From contig CM049311.1 of the NCBI GenBank assembly GCA_026874595.1, forward strand, positions 76,828,453-76,892,452: DNA of 64,000 nucleotides. Direction: 5' to 3'. The notes under the pieces are model-generated. The model was not told the DNA's origin. It ran no database searches and was given only the letters and a program-made list of their open reading frames with translations. Positions 1-15,000 of this stretch are shown piece after piece (the stretch's first letter is position 1; every line of letters starts with the position of its first letter). Made by a program: the position numbers and the translations under genes. This DNA comes from Sipunculus nudus. Lineage: Eukaryota > Annelida > Sipuncula > Golfingiida > Sipunculidae.

Positions 1-3000
1 TGTCAGGCAGTTAGTGATCATTTCTGATGTTTGGTCCTCATGGATGGAGAAGTTCAGAAAATATCTACACACACATTTTAGATCTGACAGTGAAAAATAA
101 CTGTGAAAACACGCTACTGTAGTGACCAATTGTTCCGACAGAACTTGCAACTTCTCCTCAATGTTATCACCCTCTTTGCTCAGAACACCTCCAACTCTCA
201 AAGCATCTATAACTCTATTGGCATAGAAGTCAATCATATTTCTACAGGCATTTTGTGTTTTCTGTGTCATACATCCAATAATAGTCATGACAGTATTAGT
301 GAGCAGGATAGCATGCTGCTTCTCTAATTTTGGCAACTTGCCAGAAAATTCCCTTAAGAACCATTTTGTCATGAGTGGATGCTCCAGGATATACTTAAAA
401 ATCACTTCACTTTGTACCTTGCTTGGTAACCCAGACTCAGTTTTAGTCATATCTGTTGAGGACTCATTTTCTTCTGTTTCCATAAGTGAATTTGTATTTT
501 CTGTCTCGATGTCCATCATGGCAGCTGTACTGTTCTCTGAGACCTGTTCTGTGTGTGATGTCTGAACAACTCTGAGAAGGATGTCATTATAAAACTGTAC
601 ACCAACCTGTGCATCACTCTTTGTCTGAAAGAAAAAGAATAAAACCTTAAAATGTACAACACAGAAACTGAAATATTTATCACTGGTACATTATACATTA
701 TTGCTACCAAGCAACCACAAGTGATACATGATTATTAGAAAGAGCTTTGCTTCAGTAGAATTTGTTTTCACAATAATAGGTAATAATACAGAGAAAGTGG
801 CATGCTTTCGAGTTTCGATAACAGCAGTTTAAATCTAGACAAGGATGCAAATATTTTAGTCATATTTTACATAGCCTACAAAAGTTGTTTTACTAAAAAT
901 TAACCAGGAGGACTGTTATATACTTTTTTGTACTTTCCAACAACACCCACCATGTGAGAAAAAGGATTCCATTATAACTGAACATTTTTGATAATCATCA
1001 TTCATGTTTGTTGAATTACTGATTCCATACATGCATATGATTGCCAAAAAAGTTTTGGGAAGCTCAAAAATTGAAGTTGGTTACCACAGATGATGGAATT
1101 AAACTTTGGGTTGTACATTCACATAAAATCTTTAGTGTTAATCACTCAGTCACAGAGCTATGTGCAGCAATATCCATGCAGTAGAATGGATTACCATTGT
1201 CTGTAGTTTTCTGTATGATTTTGGTCACTACTCAGAGTACTGTATTATATTCTAATCATCATAGGAGATAACAAACACATCTGTGAATCTAATTAATTAC
1301 ATGATAATTATATATTAGTTTGTCTTTTAACTGCCTGAGTCTGTATGAAACAATTTGTCAAATACTTTACATTACCTGTTTGAGTTTGCTTGTATAGTAA
1401 GTTAGGTACAGTAGCACCTGCTTGATTACAGGTAACCGGTCTTCATCGAATGTCCCATCAACAGCTTCCATGACCTTGTCCTTAACCTTTGAGAGGCAAC
1501 TAGGGCCAAGTTCAAAGGTCGCAAGAAGGAGGTCAGGCAGAGTGTACCATCCAGCAAGAACCTCTTCAACTCCTCCAGGTGCCCAGTTTTCTTTGTCCTA
1601 TGCAAAATGGATTATAAAAATTAAAAATCAGAGTTATTAGTATTTATGGTTATTTCTAAACAACTAACTGGTAGTTATCAGGGTCAACAATGTCTTACAT
1701 TTTACAGTAACCAGTAAAATTGGCAGTAATAAAACAAATAGCAGTTTTCATAGTAAGTATAACAATAAGACACTATGCACATTCTCTATGATTACAGTTT
1801 CCTTGAGTTGTTAGATGTGATCTGTTGATATCATTTCTTCAAATTTATACATATACATGGTGTTCATAGATGGAGTCTGGTGTGGATTGAGCTTGAAGCC
1901 ACCCATTTACCTACCCTTTCTGTAGGATTTATGTGGCTTACTCTGAACACACATTAATGAACTCTGGGTAATTCCTGTTAAGAAAAGTTCTTGTTATGCC
2001 TCTGTGACGGATGTATGAGCTTGTTTAACTACAAGGCGTTTGTAAACACGGTACATGTGCCAACATTGACACACAGAAAAACATGTAAGCTGAGATAGTT
2101 GGTTGCATATTTGCAGAACCTGAAAAGTCACTAGTTCCAATACGCACTTTGCAAAACTCTGGTTCATCTGACCTGTCACCAGATGTCCTTTTGAATGTGT
2201 TTGGATTATTTTGGTGGGCCCCCCACATGCTATAAACACATGGATATAAGCTAATCAAACAGCCTGTGTGAGGTGGGATCGAGGACTCTGGGCTATCTTT
2301 AATAAAAGGTTCCGGGATTATCTTTAGTTAACAGCTGTCAGACATCAGAATAGGCCCCTTTAAGAGTTTGAAATGAGGATCTCCCAACTATTCAAGGTGT
2401 TAATCACAATTAGGTGTGAATTCCTTGTATGTACCTGGTTCATCACAGGAGACCAATGTGACAGGAAGGCGTGCAGTCTGGGCATCTGATGACTTAAACT
2501 GTACTGACTGAACCCATGGCTTAGGGTCACTGGGTGCATCTGTAGACTGGCCACTTCCAATAAAGCTTCTTCAGTAAACTTCAGAACATCTGTATGAGGG
2601 ACACAGTATGATGATAAAATAAGAAAAAAATAAAACAGCCCACCTGAGACATCATACGTAACCAAGGTCATACAGTAAGATGTGTAAAACAAATGAAAGG
2701 TTAGTTACAAGCAAAACAATATAAAAAATGTATGAAAAATATTACTAAGGCTCTGATACTGTTCCAAAGCCGATAACATATCTGTTTCATGTTTTTAACA
2801 AACAACTACATTACAGACTACATAAATATGCAGCGTCACCCAGCGCATGGTTACAAGAAGACACCAGAACCTAAAGTGGAGAATCAGGCTGAGCACAATC
2901 CCACTAGAGGGTGTGTTTTCATTCTGCAAAAATGTTCCTGTTACAAACATCACCATGTTCCTGTTCCATCATCAAAACACATTGTTCACATATATGTATC

Positions 3001-6000
3001 TTAAAAATAGTCATCAATAGTGCATGTCATTTGATTTTATTGATGTTTATCAAAGGTATGCACTGTATTGCAAATAAGGACAAATTTAATGTTATATCAG
3101 TCACTAAAATTAAAATGAACAGTCCAAGTGTGGGTAGGCATTAAGCACTCTTTCCTTGCCGCCATTGTTGCCAGCCTTTACCTGTTCCTGGGGCCCCCTG
3201 GTGGTGTTACTGACATCTGGAGTCGGAAACATTTTTCTTCAACAATTAACAAGAACATGTTCGTGAACAAAAGTGGTCTTTGTTCATGCACAGAATAGAA
3301 CGAAAACACACCCAAAGTGGTTCAGTGCATACTGACACTTCGAAAGTGTGTCTTGGGGAAATGGCTTAGCCAATTTTCATTCACTATGCAATTATATCAG
3401 ATGCTTGTGCAATAAGCCTGAGTACACTTCATACACTGACCATTTATAATGCTGAAAATGGACATAATGCCAAATAAAATCAAGAATGAGTGTAAATTAT
3501 AATTAGAATAGAAGTATAAAATCTTCAAGAATGAAGCTAGCACCAACAAAAATTTCAAATGAAGGTTTTGCACTCTGGGAGATTTTAGAGATTCCACTCC
3601 AATATTGACCAAAATACTGATGTAGAAATAGACATATCAACCCCTATGAACCTAAATTTCATATAGGGGGAGGTTTTACTGCCACCCTCCCTCCTTCATG
3701 AGAATAAATTGATGAAGCTTTAAAACACATTTAATGGTACTAGCCCTGCTATATCCTGATGTGCCTGAGTCAAGCAAAATAATTATCTTTTTCAGTGCTG
3801 TCAATATTCATATATACATATACATGAACCTGCATAGCAAACATGAAACTGAAAAAGACGCTCAAGTGATATTTTAGGACTAAACTCTTTCATGATTAAG
3901 TCATAGTTCCCGGAATTTCTTCTACTTTGTTTGCATTGTCGACAAACACAGCACGTCGTTACTTTCAGTTCCCAACAAAGTTAATGTGCATCCACCGACA
4001 TGCAGAAACTGCAGAGATTTACATGATTAAGGGAAAGTGTACAGCAGAGGAAAATACCATAATAATTGGAGATGAACTGGCGCACAACTTTTGAGTCCCC
4101 TTTTACACCACCGAAACTTGTGAACGCGTCTTCTGATTCGAATTTATTCTGTGTTGTCCGCACTGAAAATACTCCGCAGGTGCCCCCCATGACCATGAGA
4201 CCCACGGTAGTTTGAACATGCAGATGATGTCTAACATACAGTTAAATATGGGAACAAGCTTTGAAAAATTAGCTACTTTCAGGTTTATGGTATCCATTTA
4301 TTTGCCTCCTTTATGATTCAAAACTAAAATAAAATTATTTCAGTTTCTGTGAAACAAAAATTAAGACTTTTGTAAGACCTAGCCTCTAAAATGTAGGAAA
4401 AGTAAGACTTTTTAAGGCCTTATTTTTGCAAAATGAAAAGTAAGACTTTGTGAGACTTTGTAAGACCGCGCACGAACCCTGTGTAAACACCTTTTCATTA
4501 CAATGGATGTAAATACCTCATCATCACAATGGACTTAAACACCTCATCAGCACAATCAACTTATATACAGTGGAGCGCCGTTTATCCGTAAAATCGTTTC
4601 TCCGTAATTAAAAACTGGAGAACCGAAATTATGACCATTTATCTGTAATTTTGAAAATCTGGAAATATAAAAATAATATTTATTCAATAAGAAGAACTGA
4701 TAATGGCCTTTTTATTTACTCCCGGTCAGTCCCGACTAATTATGAATGCATCACCGGTTCGTTTCTGCAGGTGTGACAACGCCTAATTACCCAAGTTGTA
4801 CACACGCAGCTTGGGTTTGTACTCATTTGAGCAGTTATAGATGTGAAAACTACCACCGGCCGAGTCCCCTAATTAACCTTGTGTCCTGCAATGTCGAGTT
4901 GTTCACACCTGCAAACCATCCGGCCATGAGAGCGAGTAGATTTTGAGCTGATAATGTCGGACTCTGATACGCTCAAACTTGTACTCATCTGAGCAGTTTA
5001 ACAGTGCAGGCAAATCTATCTTCTATATAAGCTATACCATGACACGCAAGTTCATTCACAATTTAGCAAATTTTCACCACGACAACACAGCACTCAAGTT
5101 TCATGTCAGATGGAGTCAGGGTCTCGCAAGCGCAAACGCCATGTCCTGTCACTTGAAGACAAGCTCAGCATTCTGGAGAGACTTGATCGAGGCACCAAGG
5201 CAGCTGAGCTGGCCAGAGAGTTCAATGTTGGCAGATCTACTATTAGTGACATCAAGAACAGTGGTCAGAAGCTAAAGGATTTCAAGGGCCAGATGCCAGA
5301 CATGCATGCTTCCAAGAGACGAAAGACGATGCGCACGGCGTCTGATGACAAGCTGGATGCGGCCGTATTCACATGGTTTCTGCAGGAACGGTCCAAAGGC
5401 AGCCCCATCTCCGGTCCAATCCTGATGGAAAAGGCAGCCATGTACAACAAGTCGATGCATGGCTCTGACAGTACATTTTTGGCGTCAAGTGGGTGGCTCA
5501 AGCGGTTCAAGGAACGTCACGGCATCCTGCAGCTTGAGATTCAGGGCGAGGCCTTGTCAGCGGACACCAGCCACATCGACGAATTCCGATCCCACGTGCG
5601 TGAATTGCAAGAACGGGAAGGTTTGAGAGACTGTCAAGTGTACAACGCCGACGAGACAGGTCTCTACTGGAAGGTTTTGCCTGACAAAACCCTAGCTGAT
5701 GCGTCCGAGAAATGTGCTCCCGGACATAAGGTGTCAAAAGAGCGGATTACTGCTCTGTTGTGCACCAACGCAACCGGTGAACACAAAGTGCGCCCCCTGG
5801 TGATTGGGAAGTCAACTAAACCAAGGTGTTTCAAGCACGTGAACATGGACTCCCTGTGGTATTTGTGTGATATTTCCGCACTATTGTTGTAAATAAACTG
5901 TGCATTCATATAAAACTTTTTTTTATATTTTGTCAATTTCTACATCGCAGCAAGTAATAAATGAGTCTCACAAGCACATTTAGTTTAACTGTCTGCACAT

Positions 6001-9000
6001 AGGGGGCGGCATCGAGGGCGGTAAATCTATCATGGCGGATATCCACACGTTCAGCGAAAGATTAACTGGTACATGTACTATACTGACAAAAATTCTTAAT
6101 AAAGTAATTAAAGATATTATAATAGCTTGATTGAAATTTTGATTTGATAGTAAAAAGGTATTTATAACACATTATTCCGTTCTGTTCACGTTTTTTATAA
6201 CTCTGAAAGCTAACCGAAGTCCGTGACACCGTACCACCATTTAGTAGTAATACCGGAATGACAACATCGATGAAACAATTTTATTTTACAGATGTTCGTT
6301 CATCCGAACGTTCGTTTATCCGAACAAAACCCGTGTCCCCCGAGATGTTCGGATGAACGGCGCTCCACTGTACCTCATCATCGCAATGGACATAAATACT
6401 TCATTATTGCAATGAACCTAAACACTTCATCATCACAATGGACATTAACACCTCATAATTACAATGGATGAAAAAACCTCATCATTACAATGGATGTAAA
6501 AACCTTATCGTTACAATGGATGAAAAAACCTCATCATTAGAATGGATGTAAACACCTGATTATCAGCTGTTTTGCTGCCTACCTTTGTGTGGTTGATTTT
6601 TCTGGATGATGTCTAGAGCTGCTGGAACAATAGCGCTGAATGGATACCTGAAAGATATAGTTACTTAAGATAATGTAAATCTAATGACACTTAAAAAACT
6701 ATCAAACTACAGAGATGCTGTGATAACAATTATATTTCATTGAAGAATGTCATGGCAAACTGGATATGTTTTGGGGTGGGGGATGGTGGTGGTAAGGACT
6801 TTTATCAAACCTTTCATACCTGCTAGAAAAAGCAGATAGTACAACAAGGCAAAAAATTAATAAAAGTATCCAAGTTCATATGCATATCAAATTTCAAGAC
6901 ATTTCAAACAACTTAAAACATTTGTTTGAATTTTTATTCAAATGGACTAATCAAGGTTAATCTGCACAAGTCTAGACCTGCTGGAACAATGCATGTATGT
7001 TGAAATGAGACACATTATTAGTGTGGCCTCTTTAAGTTTGCTAAAGAGATTCCACAAAGCCCTCTCTAAATGTTGAGTGAGAAGATTCATGCTCCTTTTT
7101 TATTTATCCCATACACCCAAATGGCCTGATGTGAGGACAACATGCATAGACTGGTCAGTCTAATAAAGATGTCCTCTCATACACCTGACACTTACATGTA
7201 TGTATAAATATAATTCAACTAGAACAGATCAAATATTGAAAGAGTGTTACAAACCTGAGTGTGGTTGCAACCACATGATTTATATTTTGTGGCTCTCTCT
7301 CTTCTGTTAGGTCAACAGGGTCACTGGCTAAAATACCTGGAAATAAAAACAAACAGAAATTGAATAAATGGCAAGCCATCAAAACTGGCAAATATTTTTT
7401 TTTTTAAATGAAAAGTCCAGTGCATTTAACTTTTTTCTTCCAATGACAAAGAAAAATGAAGATTATGATTCTTATCTGTCCTTCTCTTTGTCTTTTTGTT
7501 TGTCTGTCTGTGTGACAGCTATTTTAAAAAGTGAATTTCAATCATGTGGTTCACAAGAGGAGGCAAACTTTAGTAAATTTTGTCTGTTCATACACCTGTT
7601 ACTTTATGCAATAAATCTATAAAAGTTATATACTCTGTACCAATTTCCCCATTCTCTGTGTGTGCATTTTTTTTTAAATTTGTTATATTGTTCTTGAGAA
7701 ATAGTGGTCATAAATGTCATGATGCAAACAACTGCCTCAATACAATAAACATTCAGTTATGATGCCACTCAATATATTGGTAATCTTGTTTTTATGGCTC
7801 TGGTTGTACAATTTGCAACGATACTGACTGGTACTGAATACTTAATAACAGCACAGAAATTAAAGCATTTAACGTTCTTAAAATGATATTATAGGGAGCA
7901 GCCTGATTATAGCACTTCTAAATAAGCAATAAATCTGTCACCCTGACTGTTACAAGGTTATATTTCACAAAACAGGTCACATTAATATTTCAGCTTTGGT
8001 CGGAAGGTATTTTATATGAATGTATACAAAAATTTTATATAAAAACAGACTGTACTGACTTTGTTTTATTTTGTCAGTTGTAGCCACATTCTCAGTATCT
8101 TTTCTGCTTTCCTGTTCACTTTGTCCTGCTTCAGATACCCAGTCACTGATCTGGTCTAGATATGGGTAAGGATCTTGGAACAGCCCCAGCAACACCTCCT
8201 CCATGAACCTGGTCACATGACTTGCTTCCTGTTGACTGGTTCCTTGCAACCTTTTCAGCCAAATTTGCAGATCCTCTGCATTCTGTTCAAACAAACCAGT
8301 GGATGCCAGCATCTGCAAAATTAAATTAAAATTATTTATGTGTGGTAAAAGAAAGCCTGTTAAACCCTAGCAAAGTTCCCATGAATAAAAACCAGACAAA
8401 AATCATTTAAAATTAATATTAAATAAATGAAGTAAATATAATTTTAAACCTGGTGTAGTGTACTCTCTGATAATATATGTATTTATGAAATTCACATTAA
8501 TTTTCATGTGAAAATTTATAATTTTAAATGGTACATAATTTTAAGCATCCAGTAACAGCAAACCACTAATATCAAACTTCATGACAACACCTAAACAATT
8601 TTTGTTCAATACAAAAATTCTTTTTTCTTTACCAATTCCATTTAACATTTTTCAATGAATCAAAATTTTAAAATTCAATTTTAAGTTAGAAGATACATGA
8701 TATAAGATTTTGATTTAGGGGTTTAGAGATGTTTTACAAGAAATGTCTGCAGCTTTTAAATTGATAATGCTCAAGACTAGTGATATACCAATTAACTGGA
8801 TATATCAACAACTGGTCATTCTCTTTCATAATCAATTAAACTGGTCACATGTCTGTATAATCAATCACAAACTATTATGTACATGCATTAACTAAAAAAA
8901 AATGTTTTAGTCCAGTCAGAAAAATGAGAAAGAAGTGACAATTTAAAGTAGAGAACAGCATTAAAACTGAACCTTGTTCAACAAACAACTTGCCCATTAT

Positions 9001-12000
9001 CTTGATATTTCAGCATGATGCACAAGTCATACTGAATTTACTTTATATAATTATTCGTGTAATTCTATAAAGTAAATTTCATGGTGATAAAGATGGAACA
9101 TAAAACATTTCATTAATAATCAATCACCAGTTGTTTGCTTTCTTTCAATCAGTGAACATGACTTAACATTTTCTGACTTGCTCAGACTACAAGTTTGTCT
9201 GTTTAATAAGGGTTCCAAAGGCAAAAGGAAAATTATATTGAATCACCTTCTGTGCATGTTGCACTGTAACCTTAGCAATAGATGGATCTCCATGGCTGCT
9301 CCTAACAATCTCCAGCAGATGTGCCAATACAGTGATTCCACAGGAAGTCTGTATTGAAAAAAAAAATGCATGGCCATAGACCAAATCTAAAATGTTCATT
9401 GAGAAATGCACTTGTTATATTATACACTATAATAACATCATAGCTACAAACCTTTACTGAAATGCTTTAAAGAAATTGAGTGAAGTGTAACCTGTATGGA
9501 AGACCTCTTGCCTAATAAGACACCCTGTGTATTAGGACAACCCTTGAGTGAACAGACAACTTTCACATTGGTTATAAATGACCTGTCTGATAAGACATGA
9601 ATTCAGACTGCTTTTTGCAAGTCCCACAGGTGGTCTTATTTCTCAGGTTTCATTGTAAATTCAGAATCAAATGAGACTGAGAAATACAAAGTTTGACTGT
9701 CACTGTAAAAATATTCAAAGATTTCAGTTATTACAAAAGAAGAGGTCTTTAATTTATATTTATTTATGTTTTTCTAAATTTGAAAGTTAATCAGTCCAAT
9801 AGAGGTGAATCAACCAATGCACTTAACCCCTGCATGCCTGGAATAACACATTTTAAAACTGCAGTAAACATATTTATTTACCAAAACATAAAACTGTGGA
9901 AATTATCTGGCATCAAAGTAATACTTTCCTTTGTAAGAAATTCTTACAATTAATTCAAAATGACAAGACTTTAAATTATGCTGACTGTACAAACAGCCTA
10001 CCCCATCTGTTTGAGAAAAGATCTATTAAGTAGAACCTAAAGCTGATGTCATGACAGTGTTTTCACTCACTCACTGGCCCATATTGCCAGGTTCATTAAT
10101 GCATAACAAGTGTTTGCATTCATTTATACTGCCCATATTCCCATGTTCAATCGGCATATGTGTGACAGCCAATTTATGAATATTCCTGGAGGTCCTTCCT
10201 GAATCCAGATCATAAGCCAGACACACACCAAAATCTAACTGATTCTTCGCTGGCCACTTCCCAAGGTGCCCTGAAAATTTCATGGGATACTGTTCATGAC
10301 TGCATGAGTTAGTTAAGAACAGATACACACATACATACAAACGGGAATGAATGCATGCCCTCCTGGCCGAGACAATAACTGACCTTCTGTGACCAGGGTA
10401 TAGTCCTAGCATCTGAGGCAGCCAGTAACCTCAAGACCTGGAGCCTCAAGCCTGCAGCTACTGGGTCCTGGCTGTCCAGCTGATGCACGCCGTCCAGCAG
10501 CGAGGTATACAGAGACTGCTTGTCATGGTCGATGATGCCGAGCTGATGGTAATCTGCCAATATGGGCAGGACACGAGCTGAGAGCGCCACACTGGCTACT
10601 TCTTCCAATCCTGTGATAAGTTAAATTAATAATCTTGTCACCACAAACTGAAACTAAATTACAACAAGTCATGGAGAAACTATCACGCACACTTAAGGCT
10701 GTTCTAAACAAAAAGCGTCTCCTTCTAGCTTTTCTTTCCTTACTGTATCAATCACACAAAGTCCTATTCATGGCCTGAGCATGGCATCAAGTGATACTGG
10801 TAGTACATAATATAAGCAGTAAAGAGAAAACATGGCAAGTCATCATTTGGCATCAAACCTGCTTTCTCATAATCAAGAACACTATACACCACCCAGTCAT
10901 GCAAGCTGGTCAAATTGCTAATTAATCATTTGTTCAAGAAAATATTTTATTGAGGTTGGGAGCTGCTGGCACTAAGGTTGGGGTTAAATTAGGTAATATA
11001 TATTTGAATTAATTTAGATTTGGGCAGCCAATGCTCAGCCTTAGAACACTGAAACTATCTCAGGAGAGTGAGGAAAAAGTCTGAAATGCAACATTTTATG
11101 CGACACCTCATAAATTTTCGAAGCAGACATGCTGTATAACATGCTGCAGGACCAAACAGTTTTTAGAGATGGAGCTACAGCTATACCATGAAAGGAAATC
11201 TTATGCTCAAGAATAAGCCACGACTGATTTACTCTCCAGTTGGGCTAAGTCATTGAAGAGACTGTAAGAATGTGGTTTTCATAGGCAAAAATAAGGGAGG
11301 ATTTTACAACTGAACACACTGATGCCACCTTTAGTCATAATTGTAAATTACTTGTACTGGTCAGGAGAGCAACAAGGCAGTTCAATACAGGGTCAACAGT
11401 CACACTCACAGTAAAGGCCATGCCTGTACTTGGTTATAGAAATCTAACATGTGAATTTGACAAAATTATATGGACCTACACAGGTCTTGGTAAAGGGTCC
11501 TATGAACAATTAACACAGTTATATAACAGATTAGAACAGTTATAAAACTAGTCCTGTCACATGTGAAGTTCTGCCACTGTGGATTTTATGGGACAAAAAA
11601 GGATAAACCTTGCATGAAAAAAGTATGAGTTTATTTTTAAAAAGTATAAAATATAGTCTTTCCTGAAAAAAATATACTTTTAAAAAGTATGAAGTGGCAG
11701 CACTGTTTAATGGTTGTTGTTGGGGTCAGCATGAGTTTGACAGACCTGACTCAGCCCGGTCTTCTTCATCAGAGTCTGAGCTGCTGTCATCCTCTTTCTC
11801 CTCTGCTCTCACATCCCCTATCAGTGATGCCAGACTCCTTGTAAGTCTACTGGCATCAGGTAATTGCTGTAAAAAATAAACATATAAAAATTAACATTAT
11901 TTTTACTTCTAATTTACATTTCCTTTGTATCCTTTGTTTTTAGTGTAATCTTTTTTTTTATCGATACTTAAATGAAGCATATCAGAGCAAAAACTGGTAT

Positions 12001-15000
12001 AAAGAAATCCAATTTATAATCAGATATTAGTAACAAATTGTGAGGGGGTCCGGGTGCATACATTTCAGTCACTTGACTTTAAGTCACTTAACAAGAACAA
12101 CATATGAGAGCTTTGTTTTGTTTTTTTGTATATTCCTCTCAAAATAGAAGCCCCTTTTCCAAGTCTTATCTGTAACAGTGTACGTCCGTAGATTCACAGG
12201 ATTTAACATTATTTTACTTAAAAGATAAGAAAAGTATTAACATATAAAACATAAAATGTTTATTATGTATATGTAGGAACATGATTAGAGACTAGGAATC
12301 AACTGAAAGATTACTGTGAACAGGGTTCATTTTAATATGACAAAATTCACATTAATTAAAAAAAAATTTCAATTACCTTGGAAGCTGCTTCCTTGACCAG
12401 CACTTGGATTTCCTCCCGCTGTGTTTTGTCGTAGCGAGTCAGGATTGTGGTCTGATTCACATCTCCACACGTCTGCCAGGTCCTCAGGACTCCACGAGTC
12501 ACAACAGCCACCACATTGTAGGCTTCAAACTGCACGGCAGACTGCTTGCTCTGTGAAAGATATAACATCCCTACATATTGAAACATTAAAGAAATACAGG
12601 CAGAAAAGGTAACATCCCTAAATCAGTACAAGTAATAATTCTTCTATTTTACTGTTATATAATAATAAAAATAAATGTGTGGAAAGTACACTCCTCAGAT
12701 GTTCAATATCTCCTTCACTTTTACCGCTGCTTTGTGTAGCACAATCCTCCAGGTTTCATCACCAGGGTAAGCACAAGGCAAAGACCTGTAATCAGCCCAA
12801 TAAGAGCATGGCATCCTCTTGTGCATCCTGCTCTTAATTTAAATTCTGCGACACCCAGCTCTCATTGGTGGTTTGATGCGTAATGTGATACCACGCTCTC
12901 ATTGGTCTGATTCCAATTCTCAGCCGAGTGCAAGTGAAGTAATTCTTAAATGACTGCAGTGTATCACCTCTGCATAATGAGTGTATGATTTGTATTTTCC
13001 TTTATGTTATAAATTGTTTATAAAATTTCACAAAATGATAATAACAGAACTGCTTTGCTCAACAATTAAAACCAAATGATAACAAAATGAAATTTGATTA
13101 TTTTTTTTTCAAGCTCAATTTCAATTGAAATTCAAAAATAAAAATGTTTGGTGCACAGGATAAAAAATGATGCCATTTTTTTCCTTACATGGAATCGAAG
13201 AACCTTTCTTTCCTGATTTTCGGATTATTCTACCAGTGACTATGAACCACAGTACAACTACAATCCTAAACTTTGTGCGCATATTTCTTTTATATCAAAA
13301 TATCACTAGTGTTAATATATTTTTACTTCATAATTTTGCTGCTGACCTTGAGGGCAGTGTAAACTTGAGACCAGATGTCCTTGGGTGGGAACAGTGAGGC
13401 CATCACCATGGTGACCATCTGGCTGACAGGAGCTGAATGATGTACACGCAGCACTGGCAACACATCAGGCTGAGCTTCGTACACCTTTAAGAAACAAACA
13501 GCAGAACATTAACAAACATGTACATAAAAAAAGTGTCCCATATGCAGAATTAAACCCCCTGCAGGAGATGGTGCTGAAAAAAATCCAGAGATGGTTACCT
13601 GAAATGATGGACATTAACCAGTACTGTTCATGGGAATATTTTCTCCAATGGAAATTGGTTTTGATAAACACCCCTAAGTAGAATTGTGATAAAGCTACCC
13701 TTGACTATACACTCAACAATCAACATTCATGATCAAAATCAATAAGTGACATCTTTTCTAGGAAATGTTTCATGGCATGACTTCATTGTCCACCGTAAGT
13801 TGCCATTCATGCTCCACTGGTGGCTGTATGTTCATATTTAGTCCAAGTGATAAAACCTGCAGCAAAAGCCCTATAAAACTCTCATCTCTGGGTTATTTAT
13901 GTTTGGATTTACACAAAAACTTAATCACTTAGAGATTTTCAAACTAATAACATATAATTCAAATTTCAATCTAATCAACAAAACTATTCATCAGGTATTT
14001 TGCAGATGCACATACACACATTTGATATTTCTACTCGTACATTATTCATGTTTCACCAATGTTCTGAATGGAATTTCACTGGTTGAATAGAGATCTGATA
14101 TTTGTCAATTGTACATCTGCTTTTGTAAAATGAATACTGTGGTTGCCTTTTTGTTCGCGAGGGTTTCAATTTCGCGATATTCGCAAGTGGGAAATAATCA
14201 CGAATATGAATCTCTCGGGAATAATTAAGCTGCCCTATTATCTTGGATGAACAAGAGGGTATGATGCATCTGCACAAATTGATTAGTTATCACACCTCTG
14301 GAAACGTGGTCTGTTAATCAAAAACAAAATCTGTGGATGGTATAGCAACCTTCTCATGCAAACGAGCATAATAATTGTCAAAACATCAGCTATGACACAG
14401 TTGATTATACAATGACTATAACGGTAATGAGCGAGATATTGTGGGATTTTTTTTATTTTATAATAAATGCATATATGGTTGTACTTCAATTTCATAGATT
14501 CTGGTGCAATCGTGAAAAAGAAACCCAAGCAAGACATTCAAAATGAAGAAAATGGAAATTTCAGCCTCGCAAATAAGAAGCCAACCACAGTATTCGATTT
14601 GTTTTACCTTAGCAAGCAGCTGCATACAGTTCTTCCAGTTGATGGTAGGTCTGGGTACAAAGAGGTGTCTTAGCGGAGGGAGCACCCAGTGAATCTGATC
14701 TGGACATGCTCTCAACGTCTGTACCACCAGGTCTTGTACTAGTGGATCACTGTAAATCTTCATCAGTGACGTCAGGAAGTTTGTCAGGATGTGATTCATA
14801 TTTCTACATAAAATATCATAAATAATAATCCATAACATAAACCCCCCGAAAAACACCTACACAAATTTGTTCTAAGTCACCATTCCCCTTTTTTTGCAGA
14901 ACAACTTTTTCCTGTGAATGGTTACCAAGCCACTTGGTCTAAAGAAAATGGACTAAATTTTGTATTGTTTACATACACAATTTCAATACTAACTCACTTC

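Larger units (their letters stand above)
4481..6568. repeat. 26-bp minisatellite, split by the Tigger insertion
   Basis: About three units lie at 4481-4567 and about seven at 6371-6560. The consensus is close to ACAATGGATGTAAACACCTC plus ATCATT, period 26. The array is interrupted at a TA dinucleotide by the transposon at 4568-6370, and the same unit resumes after it. Confidence 0.85.
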
